Source: QHXN01 sp963785125
Lineage (GTDB): Bacteria; Acidobacteriota; Blastocatellia; Pyrinomonadales; Pyrinomonadaceae
DNA length: 64,000 nucleotides
Assembly: GCA_963785125.1 (NCBI GenBank)
Contig: CAWATU010000003.1
Coordinates: 310,001-374,000 of the forward strand
Reading direction: 5' to 3'
This document shows positions 8,838-18,442 of this stretch, one piece after another (the stretch's first letter is position 1; the number at the start of each line of letters is the position of its first letter). Under the pieces are notes generated by a model that saw only the letters and a list, made by a program, of their open reading frames with translations, did not search any database and was not told the origin of the DNA. The position numbers and the translations under genes are program-made.

Positions 8838-9782
8838 TCATCTTCCGCGGCGCGTGCGCGCGGGGCGCCGGGGGCTGCGGATGAGGAATTGAGGATAGAC
8901 GCGTGCGAGGGGGAACCGCGCGTCGGGCTCGACGCGGAACTCGGCGTTGTAGAGGATGGGCAGGCAGCGCCGGACGAGGGCGTTGACTTCGGCGGGCGTT
9001 CGAACGCCCGCGGCGCGGATGGTCTCGGCCAGTCGGCGGCCGCCCGCGAGCGCGCGCGTCCAGCGATTGGCCTGGTAAATTTTCGTCAGCTCGTCGAGCA
9101 GCGTCGGGTTGTCCCATTCGAGCGCGGCGCGCGCGTAGTTGAGCACCTCGGCCTGCCCATCCGGCGAGCCGCGTTGGCGCCGCGCGGACGCAAGGTAGTT
9201 CGTCAAATCTATCAGCTTGTCGAAGCCTGTGCGCCGCATCTCAGGGGCAAAGACGCGGTGCTCGATCATGCTGACGAGGTCGTTGACGTTCGGCTGCTCC
9301 ACGTCCTCGGCCGGCCCCTTCAACGTCTGCACCTCGGGCGCGAAGAGGAAGAGCGGGTAGCCGCGCGCGCGCAGGCGCAGGTGGAGCAGCTCATGGCCGA
9401 TGACGGCCTCGGTCAACCTCTCGCTGCGCCCACGGAAACTCTCGTCCACGCGGACGACGCCCACGCCGGCCCCCGTCAAATAACTCGTCCCCAGCGTGTA
9501 GTCGCCGCCCGCATCCGCCGGGTCAAGCTCGGCGAACTCGGCGTAGACCTCTTTGCCTAACTTCCTCTCGACCTCTTCGAGCCACGACGTAACTTCAGGG
9601 CTGAGTCTGACGCCGAGCATCCTGCTCGCCTGTCGCGGCGTGTCGCCGACCACGCGCTGCACTCCCGCGGTTGGCAGCGGGCAGAGGCAGAGCGTGGCCG
9701 ATAAGCAGAAGGCCGCCCCGAGTGTCTTCACCCGGAGCGGCCCTGTCGTGGACGAGTATCCTCCCACGTCTGTCTCTCTCAA
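8838..9782 (-). CDS. Secreted HExxH metallopeptidase-like protein
   Basis: A 314-residue protein with a hydrophobic export segment at about 19-40. The motif HELLH at 130-134, inside an amphipathic helix, is the zinc-binding signature of metallopeptidases; I do not recognise the family beyond that. A third zinc ligand is not certain, though EHRVFAPEM near 178 is a candidate. It lies 6 bases downstream of the M3 peptidase gene on the same strand, so the two may be cotranscribed, which suggests shared protein turnover outside the cytoplasm. The C terminus is Arg-rich. Confidence 0.6.
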   Translation of the reverse strand: MRETDVGGYSSTTGPLRVKTLGAAFCLSATLCLCPLPTAGVQRVVGDTPRQASRMLGVRLSPEVTSWLEEVERKLGKEVYAEFAELDPADAGGDYTLGTSYLTGAGVGVVRVDESFRGRSERLTEAVIGHELLHLRLRARGYPLFLFAPEVQTLKGPAEDVEQPNVNDLVSMIEHRVFAPEMRRTGFDKLIDLTNYLASARRQRGSPDGQAEVLNYARAALEWDNPTLLDELTKIYQANRWTRALAGGRRLAETIRAAGVRTPAEVNALVRRCLPILYNAEFRVEPDARFPLARVYPQFLIRSPRRPARTRRGR

Positions 9783-9788
9783 GCGCCG

Positions 9789-12045
9789 TTAGTTACGCTT
9801 CGTGTCGGGCTTCGTCGTCGTTGATTTGTCGCCGCCGCCCTTCGACTTCGACTCGTCAACGGGGAAACCGCGCTTGCGCATGAGCGCCTCGACGCGCGGG
9901 TCGCGGCCGCGGAAGGAGCGGTAGCCTTCGGCCGGATCGATGGTGTTGCCGACCGAGAAGATGAACTTGCGCAGGCGCTCGGCCACCTTCTTGTCGTACG
10001 GCCCTCCGCCCTCGACGAAGGCCCCGAAGGCGTCGGCCGTCAAAACGTCCGACCAGAGGTAGCTGTAGTAGCCGGCCGAGTAGCCATCGCTCGCAAAGAC
10101 GTGGCCGAACTGCGGCGTGCGGTGGCGCATGACGATCTCGTTCGGCATCCCGAGTTCGGCGAGCGTCTGCTTCTCGAACGCGTCGGGGTCGATCTTCTGC
10201 GCGCCCGCGAGGTGGAGCTTCATGTCGACGAGCGCGGACGAGAGATACTCGGTCGTGGCGAAGCCCTGGTTGAAGGTCGAAGCCTTCTTGATCTTATCCA
10301 CGAGCGCCTGCGGGATCGGCTTGCCCGTCTGGTAGTGGACGGCGAAGCGCTGCAGGACCTCGGGCGTCGTGAGCCAGTGTTCGAGCAACTGCGAAGGGAA
10401 CTCGACGTAGTCGCGCGCGACGGCCGTCCCGGCGAGCGTCGGGTAGGTGACCGTCGAGGACAGCCCGTGCAGGGCGTGGCCGAACTCGTGGAACATCGTC
10501 GTCGCGTCGTCCCACGAGATGAGCACCGGCTCGCCCGGCTTACCCTTCACGAAGTTCGAGTTGTTCGAGACGATGGTCGTCACTTCCTTGCCGCCCATCC
10601 GCTCCTGGCTGCGGTACGCGTTCATCCACGCGCCCGAACGCTTGCCGTCGCGCTGCGTACGGGTCGAAGTACCAGTAGCCGATGTGCTTGCCGGAAGTCT
10701 TGTCCGTCACCTCCCAGACGCGCACGTCCGGGTGATAGACGGGGATATTCGCGGCGGGCTCGAACTTGAAGTTGAACAGCTCGCCCGCGACCCAGAAGAT
10801 GCCTTCGCGCAGCTTCTCGAGCTGCAGGTACGGCTTGACCTCGTTCTGATCGAGGTCGTAGCGCGCCTTACGCACCTTCTCCATGTAGTAGCGGTAGTCC
10901 CACGGCTCGATCTTGATCTTCGCGCCCTCCTTGTCGGCGAGCGCCTGCATGTCGGCGACTTCTTCGCGCACGCGCGCGACCGCGGGCTTCCAGACGGCCT
11001 CCATCAACTCCATCGCGCGCTCGGGCGTCTTCGCCATCGCGTTCTCAAGGCGCCAGTGCGCGTGCGTCGGGTAGCCGAGGAGCTTGGCGCGCTCGGCGCG
11101 GAGCTGAAGGATCTCGGTGATGATCGCGTTGTTGTCGTGCTCGTCGCCGTTGTCGCCGCGGTTGACGAACATGCGCCAGACCTTCTCGCGCAGGTCGCGG
11201 CGGTCGGAGTAGGTCAGGAACGGGTCGACCGACGAACGCGTGTTGAGGATGACCCACGTGCCCCCGGCTGCTTCTTCGCGGCGGCGGCCTGCGCGGCGCC
11301 GTCGCGTAAGGACTGCGGCAGGCCGGCCAGTTCGGCCTCGCTCTTGAGGACGAGGAAGAGGTCGTTCTCGTCGGCGAGGAGATGCTGGTTGAAGTTCGTG
11401 TAGTGGCCGGCGAGCTTCTGGTTGATCTCCGAGAGGCGCGTCTTCGCCGTCGCGTCGAGCTTGGCGCCCGAGCGGACGAAGTTCGTGTAGTAGAGCCACG
11501 AGAGGCGCTGCTGCTCCGGCGTCCACTTCTTCTTGTCGGGCGAGTTGTAGACAGCCTCGATGCGTTTGAAGAGCGCCTCGTTCTGCGTGATCTTGTCGTT
11601 GAAGGCAGCGAGTTTCGGGCGCCATCTCGCGCTGGATGGCCTGGAACTCCGGCGAGTTCATCGTCGAAGACCAGACGCCGTAGACGGTCGTCACGCGGTC
11701 AAGCCGGCCGCCCGTGCGCTCCAGAGCTTCGATGGTGTTCTCGAACGTGGGCGCCGACTTGTCCGCGGCGATCTTGTCGATCTCTGCGAGGTTCTCGGCC
11801 ATCGCGGCTTCGAGCGCGGGCTTGAACAGCGCGACCTGCACGCGGTCGAAGGGCGGCGTGCCGTCGTGCGGCCCCGTCCACTCCGCGAGCAGAGGGTTGT
11901 CGGCCGGTGAGTTGGCGGGCGCGGCGCCGGTCTGCGCGGCCGGTTCGGAGGTTGAGTTTTCGGCGTTAACTTTCATGACGGCGACGGAGCCCGCGACGGC
12001 GGTCGCGAGCAGGAGCACGCGTGTGCGGGTGACTAATTTTAACAT
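9789..12045 (-). pseudogene. M3 family peptidyl-dipeptidase (Dcp-like), three frame breaks
   Basis: The gene reads from ATG 12045 to the stop at 9789 and would encode about 750 residues, normal for Dcp-type M3 peptidases. It starts with a signal-like segment (VLLLATAVAGSVAVM). The frame is lost near 11620 after QREMAP, regained near 11265 at a C5 run (G5 on the coding strand), and lost again near 10650 after YFDPYA. The C-terminal frame carries the M3 zinc motif HEFGH (about 10480-10494) and the downstream SAGYYSYLW segment typical of the family. Every break can be repaired by one base, so either decay or sequence error is possible. Confidence 0.82.
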
Positions 12046-12277
12046 GGGCTGCGTCTCTCTTAGAGGGGTTGAATTCTCGGCGCCTTCAGGCGTCTCGTCT
12101 GGTTTCCGGGTGACGCGGACAGCTTACTCTTTAGTAAAAGGCCGGGCAAACCCCGGCGCGCCCTATTTCTTCGGCCGTCCAACGAAATGTTCTTTTATCC
12201 TTCCGTCTGAGATAGATGCTTCACAAAGGGCGGTCGTTGCTGCTAACTTGGGGACACATCGTCTTCAAACAATTGAT

Positions 12278-13714
12278 ATGAGCGAGAAACGTTACGACGC
12301 GGTCGTGGTCGGCGCGGGGCCGAACGGTCTGAGCGCCGGCGTAGAGCTTGCGCGGCGCGGGCTCTCGGTCTGCGTGCTCGAAGCGAAGGAGACCATCGGC
12401 GGCGGCGCGCGCACGGTTGAACTGACGGAGCCGGGCTTCTGGAGCGACGTGTGTTCGGCCATCCACCCGGTCGGCGTCGTCTCGCCGTTCTTCAAAACGC
12501 TGCCGCTCGAACGTTGGGGAGTCGAGTGGGTCTACCCGGAGGTCGCGCTCGCGCATCCGTTCGACGACGGCGACGTGGCCGAGCTTCTACAGTCTTTGGA
12601 GAAGACCGGCGAGACGCTCGGCGAGGACTCGCGCGCGTATCAGGATTTGATGCGTCCCTTTGTCGAGCGCGCCGGAGACTTTTTTGAAGAGACGTTGCAG
12701 CCCGTACGCATCCCTTCGCACCCTTTCTTCATGCTCCGCTTCGCGCTCAAAGGGTTGCGCTCCTGCACAGGTCTCTCCATGTCCAAGTTCAAGGGGCGGA
12801 AGGCGCGTGCGCTCTTCGCGGGGTGCTGCGCGCACTCTGTGCTGCCTTTGGAGCAGAAGGGAACGGCCTCGTTCGGGATGGTTCTGGCGCTGGCGGCGCA
12901 CGCCATCAACTGGCCGTGCGTGCGCGGGGGCTCCGTTAAGATTATCGAGGCGCTGGCGCAGTGTCTGAAGAGTTACGGCGGCGAGATACGCACCGGACAT
13001 CCCGTGCGTTCCATGCGCGACATCCCCGAGTCGCGCGCCGTGCTCTTCGACCTCACGCCGCGACAGGTCGTAGAGATTGCGGGCAGAGAGTTGCCCGACG
13101 GCTACCGGAAGCGTCTTTCAAAGTTCCGTTACGGCCCCGGCGTTTTTAAGATCGACTGGGCGCTCGACGGCCCTATCCCCTGGCGCGCAGAGGCGTGCAG
13201 GCGCGCGGCGACCGTCCACCTCGGCCCGACCATCGAAGAGATTGCCGAAGGAGAGGCCGCCGTCTGGCGCGGCCAGCACCCCGAGCGCCCCTTCGTCCTC
13301 ATAGCGCAGCAGAGTTTGTTTGATGAGACACGCGCGCCCGCCGGCAAGCAGACGGGCTGGGCCTACTGCCACGTCCCGCACGGCTCGGACGTGGACATGA
13401 CCGAGCGGATAGAGGCGCAGGTCGAGCGTTTCGCCCCCGGCTTCCGCGATCTGATACGCGCGCGCCACACCATCAACTCCGTCCAGCTCGAACAGCACAA
13501 CTCGAACATGATCGGCGGCGACATCGGCGGCGGCGCCAACGACCTACGCCAGTTCCTCGCCCGCCCCATCCCCCGTTACGACCCCTACTCGACGCCCAAC
13601 CGCCGCCTCTACCTCTGTTCAAGCTCCACACCCCCCGGCGGCGGCGTCCACGGCATGTGCGGCCACTGGGCCGCGAAGTCCGCCCTCCGCCGCATCTTCG
13701 GGATGAAGAACTGA
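12278..13714 (+). CDS. FAD-dependent phytoene desaturase-like oxidoreductase
   Basis: A 478-residue flavoprotein of the phytoene desaturase/PYROXD2-like group. The dinucleotide-binding motif VVVGAGPNGLSAG is at about 9-21, followed by the second-strand acid in LSVCVLEAKE. The C-terminal FAD segment is TPPGGGVHGMCG near 455. The true start is ATG 12278; an open frame extends upstream to 11714 but runs antisense to the M3 peptidase. The substrate is unknown, since many members act on non-carotenoid substrates and no phytoene synthase is nearby. A hairpin and a 21-bp repeat array follow the gene. Confidence 0.82.
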   Translation: MSEKRYDAVVVGAGPNGLSAGVELARRGLSVCVLEAKETIGGGARTVELTEPGFWSDVCSAIHPVGVVSPFFKTLPLERWGVEWVYPEVALAHPFDDGDVAELLQSLEKTGETLGEDSRAYQDLMRPFVERAGDFFEETLQPVRIPSHPFFMLRFALKGLRSCTGLSMSKFKGRKARALFAGCCAHSVLPLEQKGTASFGMVLALAAHAINWPCVRGGSVKIIEALAQCLKSYGGEIRTGHPVRSMRDIPESRAVLFDLTPRQVVEIAGRELPDGYRKRLSKFRYGPGVFKIDWALDGPIPWRAEACRRAATVHLGPTIEEIAEGEAAVWRGQHPERPFVLIAQQSLFDETRAPAGKQTGWAYCHVPHGSDVDMTERIEAQVERFAPGFRDLIRARHTINSVQLEQHNSNMIGGDIGGGANDLRQFLARPIPRYDPYSTPNRRLYLCSSSTPPGGGVHGMCGHWAAKSALRRIFGMKN

Positions 13715-13793
13715 GAGGCTTCAGCAGGAAAACCAAAGACATGAGCCGAGCGGCGACACCCCCTCGCCGCCCGCCTCCGACGATTACCCATCC

Positions 13794-13831
13794 GGCTAAA
13801 CTCCTTCGACGTTGGGGGAAGGAGTTTAGCC
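13794..13831 (+). terminator. Strong hairpin after the oxidoreductase gene
   Basis: GGCTAAACTCCTT at 13794-13806 pairs perfectly with AAGGAGTTTAGCC at 13819-13831 around a 12-base loop. No T-tract follows on the plus strand, so it may be a terminator, a processing site or the left border of the adjacent repeat array. Confidence 0.5.
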
Positions 13832-13837
13832 ATCCCG

Positions 13838-14019
13838 CTACATTCCCTAACCAACCGGCTACATTCCTTAACAAACTGGCTACACTCTCTAACAGACAGA
13901 CTACATCCCTTAACAAGCTGACTACACTCTCTAACCCACTGGCTACATTCCTTAACAAGCCAGCTACGGTCTTTAACAAGTCGGCTACAATCTCTAACAG
14001 ACTGGCTACACTGTGTAGC
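13838..14019. repeat. Array of eight 21-bp tandem repeats ending in a small palindrome
   Basis: Eight imperfect units of exactly 21 bp run from 13838 to 14005, each starting with CTAC. Across units, bases 1-4 (CTAC), base 8 (C) and bases 11-14 (TAAC) are invariant, and the rest varies. The CTAC and TAAC tetramers thus alternate every 10 or 11 bp, about one DNA turn. A ninth start merges into GCTACAC-T-GTGTAGC at 14005-14019. The array sits between the oxidoreductase gene and the TIR-Roc-COR-TIR gene. Both strands are open across it and would give 7-residue repeats, but neither frame has convincing start context. Confidence 0.85.
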
Positions 14020-14085
14020 GGCGCGGGCCGGAAGCGTAGCCCGCCGTCCAGACTGTTTGACGAACGCCCGACGGACTGAAGTATG

Positions 14086-14091
14086 TATAAT
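14086..14091 (+). promoter_or_regulatory. Candidate -10 box for the TIR-Roc-COR-TIR gene
   Basis: A perfect TATAAT lies at 14086-14091, just after the repeat array and 118 bases before ATG 14209. A TTGACG at 14057-14062 resembles a -35 box, but the 23-base gap is too long for standard use. Confidence 0.35.
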
Positions 14092-14208
14092 CCCCCGTAC
14101 ACGCCGGGCGCAACGGTCGCGGGATGAGCTTCACGGTCATAACAACCGGCTGCACCTGACAGTAAACCTTCACCGCATAGCCCTGACTCAACGCGAAAGG
14201 GACTAACA

Positions 14209-16725
14209 ATGGCGACGAAGAAACCTGCATGGTGGGAGCGACTCACAGGACGCCCCGCCGACCCCACAGAACGTCGTGACGATCTCGTAGAACCTTCCGC
14301 AGAGGACATAGAAATCTTATCCGGCCCCACTTGCTTCATTAGTTACAGCATTAAGGACGGCGAGCAGTATGCTCGTGAGCTCGCCCGTATCTTAAAAGAG
14401 CGCGGGTATAACTATTTCCTCGACCCCGTCGATAGACTTCGAGGCAGTCACATTACTGTCGCGGTACGATATGAGCTTTGGCGTGCCGATGTATTAATAT
14501 TCGTGGGAACTCCGGGCGCGGTCAAATCGGAATACATCCGGGCAGCGATTGATTATTTCGATGAAGTCAAACAAGGCAGGGTTATCTCAATCTTTTTCTC
14601 CGATATCGTCTCGCCTGAAGATATAAGCGATCTTCCTATACGCGGTGCATTGATGCTGGACAACGGGTTGTCCCTTTACACTAAGCCCAGAGCAGGGGTG
14701 GCAGAAGGACTATTCAAGGAGCTTGAGAAATTAAAACTTCTACCTATCAAGCGCCGTGTTACTCCTTCGAATATTTCGACAACACCGTCTATACCTCAAC
14801 CGGGAGAAAAGCGGCCGCTGAACGAGGGGAAGCTGATTCTCGTCGGGAGGGGGGAGGTCGGGAAGACTTCACTCGTGCGGAGGCTCGTTGACAACGAGTT
14901 TCGGGGGGATGAGTCGAAGACGCAGGGCATCAATATCTCTTTGTGGCCGCTCAAATGCTCGTCCGAGACGTACCGGCTGAATATCTGGGACTTCGGCGGG
15001 CAGGAGATTATGCACGCCACGCACCAGTTCTTTCTGACGGAGCGTAGTCTGTATCTCCTCGTCCTTAACGGGCGCGAGGGGGGCGAGGACGTGGACGCCG
15101 AGTACTGGCTCAAACACATCGAGAGCTTCGGCGCCGAGTCCCCGGTCATCGTCGTCCAGAACAAGATCGGGCAGCACCCGTTCGACCTCAACTACCGCGG
15201 GCTGCAAGGGCGGTATCCGCAGATTCGCGCCTTCATCAAGACGGACTGCAAGGACAGGACGGGCATAGACGACCTCCGCGCCGCCGTCCAAGAGGCGGTC
15301 GAGGAGATGCCGGAGACGCGCATCGAGTTTCCGGCCGATTGGTTCGCCGTCAAACAACGGTTGGAGGCCGCGGAAGAGGAGTACATGAGTTACGAGAGAT
15401 TCCGCGGGCTCTGTGCGGAGGAGGGCATCGAGGAAGAGTCCGACCGGGAGACCCTGCGCTGGGTGCTGCACTGCCTCGGCATCGCGCTCAACTACAGCGA
15501 CGATTCGCGGCTGCGCGAGACGAGCGTCCTCAAGCCGGAATGGGTGACGCAGGGAATCTATAGCCTCCTCAACGCGAAGAGGATTGCGGAGCGACAGGGC
15601 GAACTACACCTCGACGACCTGCAACACCTTCTGTCCGCGCAACGTTATCCCCCGGACAAGCACCTCTTCCTCATGGAGTTGATGCGCAAGTTCAGTCTGT
15701 GCTTCGCCTTCCCCGACGAGGAGAAGCGTTATCTGATTCCCGAGTTGCTGGGGAAGGAAGAGCCCGAAGAGGTGACCGCGTTCCCGCCCGCCGACTGCCT
15801 GAACTTCGAGTACAAGTATGGGGTTCTGCCGGAGGGACTCATTCCGCGCTTCATCGTCCGCTCGCACACTCTGAGCCGCGAGCAGGCGCGCTGGCGCTCG
15901 GGCGTGATTCTCGCCTACGAAGACTGTCGGGCGCTGGTGAAGGCCGAGCCCGCCGAGCGCCGCGTCCTGGTGCGCGTCAAAGAGGGTGATGCGGGGGCGC
16001 GGCGGAGGCTTCTGGCGCTCGTCCGTTACGAGTTCGACCGGATAAACGCCGAGTTCAAAGACCGTCTGGAGGCGGAGCCCAAAGTCCCCTTAACCGACTT
16101 TCCCGAGTTCGCGGTTGACTACAAAAAACTGGTGGCCTTCGAGAAGAAGGGCGTCAAGAGTTTCCCCGAATTCATCGGCGAGCACGTCATCACGGTGCAG
16201 GTCGCCGAGCTTCTGAACGGTGTAGACCTTGAGAAGCAGCGGTCGGTATCGCTTGAGACGTTCACGCAGGCGAAGGCGGTCTTCTTCAGCTACTCGCACA
16301 AGGATGAATGGCTCCGCGACGAGCTTGAGACTCACCTCAAGCTTCTACAGCGACAGGGTATCATCTCGACCTGGCATGACCGGAAGATTCTCCCCGGCGT
16401 CGAGTGGGGTGACGAGATCGACAGCCACCTCGAAAGGGCCAAAATCATCCTCCTGCTCGTCAGCGCGGACTTCCTCGCGTCGGATTACTGCTGGGACAAG
16501 GAGGTGAGGCGGGCCGTCGAGCGTCACGAGGCGGGTGAGGCGACCGTCATCCCTATTCGGTTGAGGGCGTGCGACTGGAAGGGCACGCCGTTCGAGAAGA
16601 TACAGGGTCTCCCGAAAGACTTGATGCCCGTTAACGCGTCGAAGGATCGCGACGCCGTGTGGGCGGGCATCGCGACAAGCATTCGTGCGGTGGCCGAGAG
16701 CCTTAACAATCCTAAAGGCACTTAA
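14209..16725 (+). CDS. TIR-Roc-COR-TIR multidomain signalling protein
   Basis: An 838-residue protein with four domains. TIR1 is about 41-135 (CFISYSIKDGEQYARELAR). A Roc Ras-like GTPase is about 207-370, with P-loop GRGEVGKTS at 213-221, switch II WDFGGQE at 260-266 and a degenerate G4 motif NKIG at 318-321. A COR-like region covers about 375-680. TIR2 is about 688-785 (VFFSYSHKDEWLRDELE). In TIR2 the acid of SDYCWDKEV (E765) fits the catalytic Glu of NAD-cleaving TIRs. In TIR1 the matching stretch SEYIRAAI has no Glu, so it may be a non-catalytic adaptor. Roc-COR proteins are nucleotide-dependent dimers. A role in stress or phage response is inference. It has its own -10-like box, and a perfect hairpin covers its stop codon. 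Confidence 0.85.
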   Translation: MATKKPAWWERLTGRPADPTERRDDLVEPSAEDIEILSGPTCFISYSIKDGEQYARELARILKERGYNYFLDPVDRLRGSHITVAVRYELWRADVLIFVGTPGAVKSEYIRAAIDYFDEVKQGRVISIFFSDIVSPEDISDLPIRGALMLDNGLSLYTKPRAGVAEGLFKELEKLKLLPIKRRVTPSNISTTPSIPQPGEKRPLNEGKLILVGRGEVGKTSLVRRLVDNEFRGDESKTQGINISLWPLKCSSETYRLNIWDFGGQEIMHATHQFFLTERSLYLLVLNGREGGEDVDAEYWLKHIESFGAESPVIVVQNKIGQHPFDLNYRGLQGRYPQIRAFIKTDCKDRTGIDDLRAAVQEAVEEMPETRIEFPADWFAVKQRLEAAEEEYMSYERFRGLCAEEGIEEESDRETLRWVLHCLGIALNYSDDSRLRETSVLKPEWVTQGIYSLLNAKRIAERQGELHLDDLQHLLSAQRYPPDKHLFLMELMRKFSLCFAFPDEEKRYLIPELLGKEEPEEVTAFPPADCLNFEYKYGVLPEGLIPRFIVRSHTLSREQARWRSGVILAYEDCRALVKAEPAERRVLVRVKEGDAGARRRLLALVRYEFDRINAEFKDRLEAEPKVPLTDFPEFAVDYKKLVAFEKKGVKSFPEFIGEHVITVQVAELLNGVDLEKQRSVSLETFTQAKAVFFSYSHKDEWLRDELETHLKLLQRQGIISTWHDRKILPGVEWGDEIDSHLERAKIILLLVSADFLASDYCWDKEVRRAVERHEAGEATVIPIRLRACDWKGTPFEKIQGLPKDLMPVNASKDRDAVWAGIATSIRAVAESLNNPKGT

Positions 16726-16797
16726 CCACCGCAGACACAGAGACACGGCTGGTTGAGTATCTCTTCAAAGCCGTGTCTCTGTGTCTGCGGTGGTTAA
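16722..16797. repeat. Palindromic intergenic repeat, family A copy 1
   Basis: Perfect 29-bp arms at 16722-16750 and 16769-16797 (core CCGCAGACACAGAGACACGG) surround an 18-base loop. The left arm includes the TAA stop of the TIR gene. It lies between convergent genes and may act as a two-way terminator. Related copies are at about 22906, 34402, 38441 and 52848. Confidence 0.88.
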
Positions 16798-16840
16798 TTC
16801 TTCACACGGTATTCACTCAAGTGAATACTGCTGTAAACCT

Positions 16841-18442
16841 TCAACCCTTCCCAATCTTAATCGTGGCTTTGAGCGGCGCGCGCTTCGGTCGCTTCTGCGC
16901 CGTCGCTTTGCGGGCAGAGGTCTCTGGAAGACTCTTCTGCGGCGTCTCCACTTCCGCGCGTTTGCGACGGTTGATGAGGTCGGTCAGGCGGCGCTCGATG
17001 CGTTGGGCCTCTTCGTCGTCGAGCGTCTCGGTCTCGCTCTGCACCCCGGCGGGGGCCGTGCCGCCGCTCAAGGCGACGACGCGCGTGACGACCTCCTCCC
17101 AGTTCTCCTTCTGTAAAGAGTCCCCGACGGTGCTCATCGCCAGCAGGTCGAGCCCCGTCGCCGCGCGCGCGTGGATGTCGATGAGGAAGCGCACGGCCCT
17201 CCGCTTGTCGCCGCTCGCGTTGAACTGAATCATCCCGGCCAGCATGTGCCCTTCGACCGTCGCAAAGGTGACGCGGCGCGGCGCGACCTCCTCGACACGC
17301 ACCTGCACGTTGCCGCGCACTGGCACGCCGAGCGTGAGCGTTAGGCCCTCCTCGACGACGTGCGGCGTGCCAGGCTCAGCCGAGAACTCCAAAGGCATGA
17401 CTTCAGCACAGCGCGCGCGGAACTCTTCGACGAGCGCGGTCGGCGTGTGGCGGCTGCCCCTGATGTCGGCCCAGAAGCGTTTGCGGCGAAGCGGCCCGAC
17501 ACCTTCGGAGGGCAACTGCTCGGGGATGGAGTCGGCGAGCCTTGTGAGTCCCACGTCGAGCGTGGTCGGTTCGACGCCGAGGCGTGTGGTCAGAGCGTTC
17601 GCGGACGGGTGCTCGATGAAGTTGCCTTCCAGAAGCATCTTCAGCTTCGAGTCGTTGAGCGGGAGTTTGACGCCGAGGAGCTTTTCGAGCTTCGTGCTCT
17701 CGGCGAGCCGCACACCGAGCGAGGCGAGGAACGAAGGGACGGGCACGCGCGCCACGTCGCGCCCGGTGATAGCCGACAGGCGTTCGATGATGTCGCTCGT
17801 CGTGGTCGTCTCTTCGCCCGCCAGCTCTAAGGTCTCGCGCTTGAGCGTCGGGGTTTCGAGCGCGCGCAGAATCGCCCGCCCGAGGTCTTCGTACCAGACG
17901 GGCTGGAAGGGTTGATTACCCGCGTCGATGACGGGCACGGCCGGGAGCGCGCGCACGAGCTTCAGCAGCGTCGAGATGACCTCGTCACCCGGGCCGTAGA
18001 CGTTCCCGGGGCGCAGGATGAGCCAGTCGAAACTGGACGCGCGCACCAGCTCTTCGGCCTTGAACTTCGAGCGGTGATACTGTGAACGGCCGCGCTCGGC
18101 GCCGAGCGAAGAGACATAGATGAAGCGCTTGAGGCCGACGCGCCCGGCCTCGGCCAGAACGTTGCGCGTGCCCTGGACGTTGACGCGCTCGAAGGTGAGC
18201 GCGGGCGGCGACTCGTCCACGATGCCCGTGACGTGGACGACGGCGCCGCAATCTTCGGCTGCGCCGCGCAGGGAAGAAACGTCGGTCACGTCCGCCGCGA
18301 AGGGCTCGACCTCCGACGGCCAGCGCTTCGCGTCCTCTGCGGCCCCGCGCGACAGAAGGCGCACGGTGTGGCCCGCCCCGACCAGCGCCGGCAGCAAGCC
18401 CTCGCCGATGACGCCCGTCCCCCCGGTCACGAGAACTCTCAT
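16841..18442 (-). CDS. NAD-dependent epimerase/SDR with C-terminal DUF1990-like domain
   Basis: A 533-residue two-domain protein. The N-terminal Rossmann domain has GGTGVIGEG at 7-15, catalytic YHRSK near 145 and RPGNVYGPGDE near 163, as in atypical extended SDRs. From about 370 there is a second domain resembling DUF1990/SRPBCC proteins (EGLTLTLGVPVRGNVQV, VTFATVEGHMLAGMIQF), and the tail is Lys/Arg-rich. The start is ATG 18442, which gives the conserved MRVLVTGGTG; the open frame upstream to 18610 lacks homology. Such fusions are thought to act on lipid-like or quinone-like substrates, but this is not shown here. Confidence 0.75.
   Translation of the reverse strand: MRVLVTGGTGVIGEGLLPALVGAGHTVRLLSRGAAEDAKRWPSEVEPFAADVTDVSSLRGAAEDCGAVVHVTGIVDESPPALTFERVNVQGTRNVLAEAGRVGLKRFIYVSSLGAERGRSQYHRSKFKAEELVRASSFDWLILRPGNVYGPGDEVISTLLKLVRALPAVPVIDAGNQPFQPVWYEDLGRAILRALETPTLKRETLELAGEETTTTSDIIERLSAITGRDVARVPVPSFLASLGVRLAESTKLEKLLGVKLPLNDSKLKMLLEGNFIEHPSANALTTRLGVEPTTLDVGLTRLADSIPEQLPSEGVGPLRRKRFWADIRGSRHTPTALVEEFRARCAEVMPLEFSAEPGTPHVVEEGLTLTLGVPVRGNVQVRVEEVAPRRVTFATVEGHMLAGMIQFNASGDKRRAVRFLIDIHARAATGLDLLAMSTVGDSLQKENWEEVVTRVVALSGGTAPAGVQSETETLDDEEAQRIERRLTDLINRRKRAEVETPQKSLPETSARKATAQKRPKRAPLKATIKIGKG

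Noticed and set aside
11714..12277. N-terminal extension of the oxidoreductase
   Set aside because: It is antisense to the M3 peptidase; the conserved protein begins at ATG 12278.
13838..14005. CRISPR array
   Set aside because: Units are contiguous and imperfect with no unique spacers, and there are no cas genes.
13473..14339. Minus-strand frame of 288 codons with VASLLRN-like heptads across the 21-bp array
   Set aside because: It runs antisense into two well-supported genes, has no start context, and the heptads follow from the 21-bp period, which also gives repeats on the plus strand.
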